Shown: positions 1 to 5,679 of the stretch, piece by piece
How the letters are laid out: every line of letters begins with the position of its first letter
Position numbering within the stretch: position 1 is the first letter of the stretch
Assembly (NCBI GenBank): GCA_965372385.1
Contig: CBDVCD010000108.1
Location: 1 to 10,641 of the forward strand
DNA length: 10,641 nt
Source: JASJBU01 sp965372385
GTDB taxonomy: Bacteria; Pseudomonadota; Gammaproteobacteria; Chromatiales; Chromatiaceae
Reading direction: 5' to 3'
The notes under the pieces: generated by a model
Told to the model about the DNA's origin: nothing
Seen by the model: the letters and a program-made list of their open reading frames with translations, nothing else
Databases searched by the model: none
Made by a program: the position numbers and the translations under genes

Positions 1-1
1 A

Positions 2-2215
2 TCAGGCTGACAACTTGCTGGGTGTTCCCGGCGATCCGAAATGGTAGCCCTGACCAAGTTCAAAACCCAGGTCCAGTAGTTTTACGGCTAACTCCTCTGT
101 TTCTATCCCTTCCGCCACTAGCTGGTAGCCTGCTTCATCGATCATTTTCGTCAGGTGGTTGAGGATGGGCTCTTGGGACAGGTCATTAACCAGGTGGGTA
201 AGGGAGATGTCGAACTTAACTATATCCACCGGCATCTTTGCGAGGTAGCGGAGCGATGAATAACCACTGCCAAAGTCATCCAATGCGATGTTAAAGCCCA
301 TACACCGAAGTTTTGCGAGATTATCGGTTGCCGTCTGCAGCTGGGTAATCAGGGCTGTTTCGGTGATCTCAAGCACCAGCCGATAATTTTGCATAATCGG
401 CTGAAAGGCAGCCAGTTGCTGGATGATGGCGGAGTCAACCAGGGCTGGAGCCGATATATTGATCGAAACACCTGTACCCTCGGGGATAGTTAGATTCTGC
501 AGGTCAGCATAGATCTTGTTGATAACCATGCGGTCCAGATCCAGTTCGAGTCTACGCGCTTCCACCAGCGGGAAGATGTGTGAGGGCATGATCACTTCAT
601 CTTCATGGTCAATGCGCACCACTGCCTCATAGAATTGTACGCTGGCATCACCCAGCTTCACGATGGGCTGGTAGTGCATGACGAGCCCGGTTCCGTGGGT
701 AACCGCTTCGTAGATCGCATTGTGGGTGCGGTTGGAAAACAGGCCTTTAGCCGCTTTAGCCATTTCCGGGGTAAAGTGCGCGATGTGAGAATTGCCGGGA
801 CGTTTGGCGGTGTACATGGCCACATCCGCCTGCCATTGCAGTGAAAGTAAGGAGCCGGGTTTGTTGGCGCTACTATGGGATAATCCGATACTGATGCGAA
901 CCGGTTCATTGATGCCAAGCTGCTTGAAGGGATAGTTAGCAATGGCCTGTTGGCAGCGCTCAGCGATCTGATAGGCCTCTCTTGGGGGGCAGTCGATGAG
1001 TACGACGGCAAACTCGTCTCCCCCCAGGCGGAAGAGGTATTCGCCTTTGCGTAATACCTGATTGATCGATTGGCTGATCGCAACCAGTACCTGATCGCCT
1101 ACCTGATGGCCATAGGTGTCATTGATGGCCTTGAAATGGTTGACATCGATGAGCGCCAGACAGATAAGGTTTCGGCTGTCGGCGAAGACATTATTTATCT
1201 CACGGCAATATTCATCAAAGGCACGACGGTTTCTCACCCCGGTCAATGGATCATGATGAGCCAGTTTCCACAGCTCTTTGTTCTTTTCATCCAAATTAGA
1301 ATGCACTTGATTCAGCTCGGAATGATAGGCGTTGAGTAATTCCCTGACTTTGTCCAACTCCTTGATAGGGAGTCTCTTTTCGAAAGAATTCGGGATGGCA
1401 TGACCGGTGGTTTCCTTGAGGGTGTCGATCTGTTGGGATATCCACTGAATGGGTCTGCCGATCAGCCAGACAGCCAAGGGAAAAATCAACAGGGTGATGA
1501 TGCTCAGAATGACGGCCAGGCGAATGACCGACTGGCTCATGACCTCTTTCAGGTCATCAACCAGGGGATTGCTGAGAAATCGAAATTGAATTTTATCGGG
1601 TAATTCAGTCCAGGCTATGGACTGGTTCTCTTTCAGATTGAACAGGATGGAGTTCTGGTCGATCTGACTGAAGCGCCCGAGGCGGAAAAAGTCATACAGA
1701 AAACCGCTGAGTAGGGCCGTATAGCCCCTGATTGTGTGATCGGTTGGGTCAACGACGGGGGCTAAGGTAATGACAACCGGAGAGCTATCGATTAACTCAA
1801 TACGGGTCGAGAGATCTTGTGGGTCTATCTTATGGGGTAGTTTTGAACTATCGATTTTCGCTAAGACATCCCCCTTGAAATCGTACACTGCCATGTCAAT
1901 GACATAGTCTGGAAGCAGATTTCGGTTGATTGCCCGGTGCCGGTACCAGTAGGCATAAAAGATAGGATTCTGCAGTTGCTGCCCAACCTCCTCCCAGGCA
2001 GCATAGTCTCTGGTGTGGTCCTCAATATCGGCAATGGCGGTCTCGACGGCGTGGTTGACCTCATCCGCTGCCTTGAACTGACTGGCGATCTGGAATTTTT
2101 CTTCCATGCGCAGGATTTCAATGTGAGTCAGAAGACCAAGAACGCCCATTACCAGCAGAAAAATGCCAATAAATAGCGCTGCATAGAGCGTGATACTATA
2201 GGATCTGGTCTGCAT
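2..2215 (-). CDS. Membrane CHASE4-GGDEF-EAL cyclic-di-GMP turnover protein
   Basis: This 737-residue protein is a dual-domain cyclic-di-GMP enzyme anchored in the inner membrane. Seen in order: transmembrane helix about 8-30; periplasmic region about 31-228 resembling CHASE4 (DYAAWEE near 70-76, DMAVYDFKGDVLAKI near 107-121); second transmembrane helix about 230-253; a HAMP-like/helical linker to about 315; GGDEF domain about 316-480; EAL domain about 495-732. The active-site GGDEF is intact at 398-402. The inhibitory-site position reads R389-K-G-E392, so RxxE rather than RxxD, and the first metal motif is D357-V-N359. The EAL domain has E530-A-V in place of EAL but keeps N586, E616, E619, D646/D647, K667, E702 and Q722, so phosphodiesterase activity is plausible. 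Family knowledge says such proteins make and/or degrade c-di-GMP; which activity dominates here cannot be told. The gene lies 21 bases downstream of the hydrolase gene and is probably co-transcribed with it. The chosen start keeps the first membrane helix; no clear Shine-Dalgarno precedes it. The stop codon lies at the very edge of the window. Confidence 0.93.
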   Translation of the reverse strand: MQTRSYSITLYAALFIGIFLLVMGVLGLLTHIEILRMEEKFQIASQFKAADEVNHAVETAIADIEDHTRDYAAWEEVGQQLQNPIFYAYWYRHRAINRNLLPDYVIDMAVYDFKGDVLAKIDSSKLPHKIDPQDLSTRIELIDSSPVVITLAPVVDPTDHTIRGYTALLSGFLYDFFRLGRFSQIDQNSILFNLKENQSIAWTELPDKIQFRFLSNPLVDDLKEVMSQSVIRLAVILSIITLLIFPLAVWLIGRPIQWISQQIDTLKETTGHAIPNSFEKRLPIKELDKVRELLNAYHSELNQVHSNLDEKNKELWKLAHHDPLTGVRNRRAFDEYCREINNVFADSRNLICLALIDVNHFKAINDTYGHQVGDQVLVAISQSINQVLRKGEYLFRLGGDEFAVVLIDCPPREAYQIAERCQQAIANYPFKQLGINEPVRISIGLSHSSANKPGSLLSLQWQADVAMYTAKRPGNSHIAHFTPEMAKAAKGLFSNRTHNAIYEAVTHGTGLVMHYQPIVKLGDASVQFYEAVVRIDHEDEVIMPSHIFPLVEARRLELDLDRMVINKIYADLQNLTIPEGTGVSINISAPALVDSAIIQQLAAFQPIMQNYRLVLEITETALITQLQTATDNLAKLRCMGFNIALDDFGSGYSSLRYLAKMPVDIVKFDISLTHLVNDLSQEPILNHLTKMIDEAGYQLVAEGIETEELAVKLLDLGFELGQGYHFGSPGTPSKLSA

Positions 2216-2236
2216 GTTTCAGCGCGGCATTTTTAG

Positions 2237-3112
2237 CTAATCAAGCAGTTTCTTGAGTGATTCCAAAAGGTCGATCTCATATTCACGGGCATAAAAATGG
2301 TTGACTCCCACCATTTGAATGAGCTGAATGTCGAGTTGCTGAAGTTGCTGATTCCAACTGGAATCTAACCTTTGATCATCTCCCCCCAGAATAATTCCAA
2401 TTGGTGTGTGAATCCTGCTTAATGCTTCGAGTGTGGTTGCTTGATCCCACATGACATAAGAGAGGTAGTTACCGGCTGTGGTGAGGTAGCGTTTGCAGTA
2501 GACCAGACCGTACTCATTGAGGGAACCCGGATCATGGCTAAGGTCATGATCCGCTCGGGAACTCTCCTCAAGGGTCTCTCTGGCGATCGGCCCCTGACCA
2601 AAAGGTATCAGACTGATGAAAATCGATTGGTCTACCGGTGCATCGGGATGGCTACTCAAATAAGCGGTTAACTGCAGGCTGCCCTTACCTTGTCCAATGA
2701 CGACGAGCTTTTTCTGGCTCTCATGGGCCGCCCAATGGACCCAGCGGGAAATCTCCTTGATATCCTGACCCATTGAGTGGGTATGAATGGCTTCACAGGA
2801 GAGGCTATTGTTTCTGCCATTGATGCCCAGCGTGAGATTGGGCAGGAGCAGGCTATAGCCACGCTCATACAGTGAACTGGCCAGCTGTTGTATGGTAATA
2901 AAATCCCGGGTCTGCAAAAAACCGTGAAGAATCAGGATCACCGGCTTGTCGGTGTCGCCCGGGAGATAATCCGCTGTGGCGATAAGTCCCTTCTCCATCT
3001 CCAACTTGACGATTTCCGCCAGTGAAACCGTGGAATTGAGCAGAAGGGCGAATAACAGCGTGAACTGTTTGAAATTGAGCGTCCTGCAAGGGTATTGGTA
3101 TCGGTCCATCAT
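2237..3112 (-). CDS. Exported alpha/beta-hydrolase-fold protein lacking the nucleophile serine
   Basis: This 291-residue protein begins with a signal-peptide-like N-terminus: a basic start, a hydrophobic stretch about 17-27 and a likely cleavage after SLA (32), so it should act in the periplasm or envelope. The rest reads as an alpha/beta hydrolase: LILHGFLQTRDF (60-71) is the oxyanion-hole HG strand, VVIGQGKGS (137-145) is the nucleophile elbow, GGDD (243-246) is the acid position, and GVNHF (269-273) carries the late histidine H272. In the elbow the canonical G-x-S-x-G reads G140-Q-G142-K-G144, so the serine is replaced by glycine. This suggests a non-hydrolytic binding role or unusual chemistry, but that is inference. 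I do not recognise a specific subfamily and no substrate can be named. It is the first gene of a probable two-gene unit with the c-di-GMP enzyme, hinting at an envelope signal linked to c-di-GMP. Two adjacent ATG codons could serve as start. A perfect GGGAACTTCCC palindrome (3113-3123) abuts the start and contains the only weak ribosome-binding purines. Confidence 0.85.
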   Translation of the reverse strand: MMDRYQYPCRTLNFKQFTLLFALLLNSTVSLAEIVKLEMEKGLIATADYLPGDTDKPVILILHGFLQTRDFITIQQLASSLYERGYSLLLPNLTLGINGRNNSLSCEAIHTHSMGQDIKEISRWVHWAAHESQKKLVVIGQGKGSLQLTAYLSSHPDAPVDQSIFISLIPFGQGPIARETLEESSRADHDLSHDPGSLNEYGLVYCKRYLTTAGNYLSYVMWDQATTLEALSRIHTPIGIILGGDDQRLDSSWNQQLQQLDIQLIQMVGVNHFYAREYEIDLLESLKKLLD

Positions 3113-3149
3113 GGGAACTTCCCAGTATTCCTGTTTGGATTTAGATAAC

Positions 3150-3180
3150 TTCCTTGTGCGTTACCCCCGAATACAAGGAA
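3150..3180. promoter_or_regulatory. 8-bp perfect inverted repeat in the divergent hydrolase/queA gap
   Basis: TTCCTTGT (3150-3157) and ACAAGGAA (3173-3180) are perfect inverted copies separated by 15 bases. The repeat lies 38 bases upstream of the minus-strand hydrolase start and about 120 bases upstream of queA. A dyad with roughly two-turn spacing (23 bp between half-site starts) fits a dimeric regulator operator. It could equally form a hairpin in the hydrolase mRNA leader. No regulator is recognised. Confidence 0.45.
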
Positions 3181-3283
3181 TCCTTTAGACTACTCAGACC
3201 TGGATGGTAATTAAATTCCCTACCAAAGGTAAAGAAAAAGTTGACTCAATGGCGGTTGTCACCTGCGGGCTGACACTTTCGCG

Positions 3284-3292
3284 TGCTAATAT
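3284..3292 (+). promoter_or_regulatory. Candidate extended -10 promoter of queA
   Basis: TGCTAATAT has the TG-N of an extended -10 element followed by TAATAT, which matches TATAAT at four of six positions. No good -35 hexamer lies 16-18 bases upstream; TTGTCA at 3256-3261 and TTGACT at 3241-3246 are too far away. If used, transcription would begin around 3297-3299, leaving only about 3-5 bases before the queA ATG. No Shine-Dalgarno is present, which fits a leaderless message. This is a prediction from sequence only. Confidence 0.4.
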
Positions 3293-3301
3293 CCGCGCGC
3301 T

Positions 3302-4336
3302 ATGCAGTTATCAGATTTTGACTATGAACTTCCTGAGGAACTGATTGCCCAGTTTCCTGCCAATGAGCGTAGCGGCAGTCGCCTGCTGGTACTGGAGGCT
3401 CCGGGAAGGCCCCTGCGTGATCTGCGGTTTACCGATCTACCCGCCCTGCTGCGTGCTGGAGACCTGCTGGTGTTCAATGATACCCGGGTCATGCAGGCCC
3501 GTTTGTTTGGCCGGAAGGTCAGCGGGGGCAGGCTGGAACTGCTGGTCGAGCGTGTGCTGGCACCGGATCTGGCCCTGACCCATGTCCGGGCCAGCAAATC
3601 ACCCAAACCGGGGACAAGGATCCTGCTGGGTGAAAAGGGACTGGCGGCCGAAGTGACGGGGCGCCAGGGCACCCTGTTTGAGGTGCGACTCCTGGCCAGT
3701 GATTTCTATACCCTCATGGAGCAGCAGGGACATCTACCTTTGCCACCTTATATCGAGCGCTCCGACGAGCCGCTGGATCAGGAGCGCTACCAGACGGTCT
3801 ATGCGCGTCGCCCTGGGGCCGTGGCGGCACCTACCGCCGGGCTGCATTTCGATGAGACCATGCTCAAGCGGCTTGCTGAAATGGGCGTAGAGAGTGCCCA
3901 TGTGACCCTCCATGTGGGTGCGGGTACCTTTCAACCGGTACGGGTGGAGAACCTGGATGAGCATGTGATGCACAGTGAGTACCTGGAGGTAAACGAGCAG
4001 GTCTGCCGGCAGGTCAGGGATACCCGCGCCAGAGGAGGTCGGGTCGTGGCGGTTGGCACCACCAGCGTGCGCAGCCTGGAAGCCGCCTCCGCCTCCGGTG
4101 AAATCCAGCCCTATCGGGGGGAAACCCGGCTGTTCATCCGGCCCGGTTACCCGTTCAGGAGCGTGGATAGCCTGATCACGAACTTCCATCTGCCGCAGTC
4201 GACCCTGCTGATGCTGGTGTCGGCCTTTGCGGGCTTTGCTGAGATCAAGCAGGCCTACCGCCACGCCGTGGCACAGCGTTACCGTTTTTTCAGTTATGGC
4301 GATGCGATGTTTTTAAGCAGTAAAGTGGAGTACTAG
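3302..4336 (+). CDS. queA: S-adenosylmethionine:tRNA ribosyltransferase-isomerase
   Basis: QueA transfers and isomerises the ribosyl moiety of S-adenosylmethionine onto preQ1-modified tRNA, forming epoxyqueuosine at wobble position 34 of GUN-anticodon tRNAs (established for the family). At 344 residues it is about a dozen shorter than E. coli QueA, the difference lying mainly at the C-terminus. Family blocks are easily seen: the start MQLSDFDYELPEELIAQ, FNDTRVMQARLFGRK (58-72), LPLPPYIERSDEP (145-157), GAVAAPTAGLHFDE (172-185), LHVGAGTFQPVR (203-214), VGTTSVRSLE (251-260), LITNFHLPQSTLLMLVSAFAG (start 291) and FFSYGDAMF (329-337). The ATG at 3302 aligns with the E. coli start; no Shine-Dalgarno precedes it. 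Tgt follows on the same strand after 212 bases and acts one step earlier in the pathway. The queA mRNA would end facing the convergent small-RNA terminator hairpin at 4364-4387, which may also help end it, although no U-tract follows on the plus strand. Confidence 0.98.
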   Translation: MQLSDFDYELPEELIAQFPANERSGSRLLVLEAPGRPLRDLRFTDLPALLRAGDLLVFNDTRVMQARLFGRKVSGGRLELLVERVLAPDLALTHVRASKSPKPGTRILLGEKGLAAEVTGRQGTLFEVRLLASDFYTLMEQQGHLPLPPYIERSDEPLDQERYQTVYARRPGAVAAPTAGLHFDETMLKRLAEMGVESAHVTLHVGAGTFQPVRVENLDEHVMHSEYLEVNEQVCRQVRDTRARGGRVVAVGTTSVRSLEAASASGEIQPYRGETRLFIRPGYPFRSVDSLITNFHLPQSTLLMLVSAFAGFAEIKQAYRHAVAQRYRFFSYGDAMFLSSKVEY

Positions 4337-4357
4337 ATCCAGCCGGGAATTTCGGGC

Positions 4358-4387
4358 AAAAAAAAGCGCGGCAGGGGAGCCGCGCTT
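4358..4387 (-). terminator. Intrinsic terminator of the minus-strand small RNA
   Basis: AAGCGCGGC (4364-4372) and GCCGCGCTT (4379-4387) form a perfect 9-bp stem around a 6-base loop. On the minus strand the stem runs directly into eight T (4365-4358, the first two inside the stem), the canonical intrinsic terminator form. On the plus strand the bases after the stem are AAAGTTTCC, a poor U-tract, so the orientation is minus. Partial bidirectional use to end queA transcripts is possible. Confidence 0.8.
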
Positions 4388-4434
4388 AAAGTTTCCACCA
4401 AAGGAGGATGGAGGAGTGTGCTTATTCAGCACAT
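4358..4434 (-). ncRNA. Candidate CU-rich small regulatory RNA between queA and tgt
   Basis: On the minus strand a complete small transcription unit of about 77 nt can be read. A promoter at 4468-4441 predicts a start at A4434. The RNA would begin with a hairpin, TGTGCT-loop-AGCACA (plus-strand positions 4417-4422 and 4428-4433). Next comes a pyrimidine-rich stretch, CUCCUCCAUCCUCCUUUGG (4398-4416 read in reverse), part of which can fold as CCAUC/GGUGG exposing a CUCCUUU loop. It ends in a 9-bp GC-rich terminator stem with loop UCCCCU and a run of eight U. The CU-rich, anti-Shine-Dalgarno-like segments resemble the seed regions of known sRNAs such as RepG of Helicobacter, sX13 of Xanthomonas and the alphaproteobacterial CCUCCUCCC RNAs; this is an analogy, not homology. 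It overlaps no coding sequence: queA ends at 4336 and tgt starts at 4549. Targets are unknown. Confidence 0.6.
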
Positions 4435-4440
4435 CAACAG

Positions 4441-4468
4441 TTTCTAATACATCTGGGGTTCCTGTCAA
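4441..4468 (-). promoter_or_regulatory. Sigma70-type promoter of the candidate small RNA
   Basis: Read on the minus strand, a perfect TTGACA -35 box (4468-4463) is followed by a 16-bp spacer and TAGAAA (4446-4441), four of six matches to the -10 consensus. The predicted start, A4434, falls one base before the 5' hairpin of the candidate RNA. That coincidence supports the unit being real. Confidence 0.55.
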
Positions 4469-4515
4469 GTCTTTTCTAGGGAAAACCCTGCTATGCCTGT
4501 TGAGATTATTAGGGA

Positions 4516-4521
4516 TATAAC
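4516..4521 (+). promoter_or_regulatory. Weak candidate -10 box for tgt
   Basis: TATAAC matches the -10 consensus at five of six positions and would start transcription about 20 bases before tgt. No convincing -35 lies at 16-18 bases; TTGAGA at 4500-4505 is too close. Tgt could instead be read from queA transcripts. Low certainty. Confidence 0.25.
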
Positions 4522-4548
4522 CGTAACTACCCCCAGTCTATTCGATGA

Positions 4549-5652
4549 ATGATGAAATTTGAAAGCTTCCAGACAGAGGGTGGCGCTCGCCGGGGGCGTC
4601 TGACATTTCCCCGGGGTACCATCGAAACCCCAGCATTCATGCCGGTGGGTACCTATGGCACGGTCAAGGCCATGACCCCGGAAGAACTTGAGCAGATGGG
4701 GACGGAGATCATCCTCGGCAACACCTTTCATCTCATGCTGCGCCCCGGCACCGAGGTGATCCGCCAACATGGTGACCTGCACAGATTCACCCACTGGGAG
4801 CGGCCGATCCTCACCGATTCCGGCGGCTTTCAGGTCTTCAGTCTGGGAGAGATGAGGAAGATCACCGAGCAGGGGGTTGCCTTTCGTTCCCCGGTGAACG
4901 GTAGCCAGGTCTTCATGGGGCCCGAGGAGTCGATGCAGGTCCAGCGGGAGCTGGGTTCGGATATCGTCATGATCTTCGACGAGTGTACCCCTTACCCCGC
5001 CACTGAAGAGCAGGCCCGGCTCTCCATGGAACTCTCCTTGCGCTGGGCGCAACGCAGTAAGCAGGCCCATGGCGATAATTCCTCCGCCCTGTTTGGCATA
5101 GTCCAGGGGGGTATGTTCGAGCATCTGCGGGAGGCATCCCTGAATGGCCTGATAGCGATCGGTTTCGACGGCTATGCGGTGGGGGGCCTCTCGGTGGGGG
5201 AACCGCCGGAGGAGCGCTGGCGGGTACTCGATTTCCTCTCCAGCAGACTACCAACGGACAAACCCCACTATCTGATGGGTGTCGGCACCCCCGAGGATAT
5301 TGTCGAATCGGTGCAGCGGGGCATCGATATGTTCGACTGCGTGCTGCCGACCCGCAATGCCCGCAACGGCCATCTCTTTACCCATCATGGCGTGGTGCGT
5401 ATCCGTCATGCGGCCCACCAATATGATGAAGGCCCTCTGGACCCGCTGTGCGACTGTTATACCTGCCGCCACTACAGCCGAGCCTATTTGCGTCATCTGG
5501 ACAAATGCCATGAGATCCTCGGCGCTCGATTGAATACCATCCACAACCTCTACTACTATCAGACGCTGATGCGGGACCTGCGGGAGGCAATCGAGGCGCA
5601 ACGACTGAAGACCTTCGTGGACGAGTTCTTTGCGCTACGGCGAGTCAAGTAA
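4549..5652 (+). CDS. tgt: tRNA-guanine transglycosylase (queuine/preQ1 insertion)
   Basis: Tgt replaces guanine 34 in tRNAs with GUN anticodons by preQ1, the step before QueA. The 367 residues align along essentially all of E. coli Tgt (about 375, remembered). Visible key parts are: FMPVGTYGTVK (30-40); ILTDSGGFQVFSLG (87-100) with general acid/base D90; GIVQGG (183-188); YAVGGLSVGEP (209-219); MFDCVLPTRNARNGHLF (261-277) with the likely nucleophile D263; and the zinc site C301, C303, C306 plus H332. All are intact, so the enzyme should be active in the cytoplasm. Two adjacent ATG codons occur; the second (4552) matches the E. coli start exactly. No Shine-Dalgarno is visible upstream of either. 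NhaA follows after only 27 bases to its ATG, so read-through into it is likely. Confidence 0.98.
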   Translation: MMKFESFQTEGGARRGRLTFPRGTIETPAFMPVGTYGTVKAMTPEELEQMGTEIILGNTFHLMLRPGTEVIRQHGDLHRFTHWERPILTDSGGFQVFSLGEMRKITEQGVAFRSPVNGSQVFMGPEESMQVQRELGSDIVMIFDECTPYPATEEQARLSMELSLRWAQRSKQAHGDNSSALFGIVQGGMFEHLREASLNGLIAIGFDGYAVGGLSVGEPPEERWRVLDFLSSRLPTDKPHYLMGVGTPEDIVESVQRGIDMFDCVLPTRNARNGHLFTHHGVVRIRHAAHQYDEGPLDPLCDCYTCRHYSRAYLRHLDKCHEILGARLNTIHNLYYYQTLMRDLREAIEAQRLKTFVDEFFALRRVK

Positions 5653-5667
5653 AAGCCCTCCCTTTAT

Positions 5668-5673
5668 AGAGGT
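5668..5673 (+). promoter_or_regulatory. Ribosome binding site that decides the nhaA start
   Basis: AGAGGT lies seven bases before the ATG at 5680 and only four before the in-frame TTG at 5677. The spacing and codon preference favour ATG 5680. Confidence 0.6.
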
Positions 5674-5679
5674 TTATTG

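Noticed and set aside
3734..4264. Long open frame of 176 codons on the minus strand inside queA
   Set aside because: It is the antisense of a highly conserved, clearly coding gene in GC-rich codons and shows no family resemblance or ribosome binding site.
4364..4387. The hairpin as a plus-strand terminator of queA
   Set aside because: After the stem the plus strand reads AAAGTTTCC, while the minus strand runs into eight T. The orientation therefore fits a minus-strand transcript, though some bidirectional effect is possible.
4408..4520. Small plus-strand open frames after the strong AAAGGAGG sequence: ATG 4408 (23 codons) or GTG 4416 (34 codons, stop at 4518)
   Set aside because: The GTG frame has good Shine-Dalgarno spacing, but its peptide is unremarkable and the G-rich sequence is better explained as the complement of the CU-rich core of the minus-strand RNA, which has a matching promoter and terminator.
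4465..5124. 219-codon minus-strand open frame overlapping the start of tgt
   Set aside because: It is the shadow of tgt on the opposite strand, with low-complexity composition and no recognisable domain; it also runs across the small-RNA promoter.
5677..5679. TTG as start of nhaA
   Set aside because: The ATG directly after it has better spacing to the AGAGG ribosome binding site and is the preferred codon.
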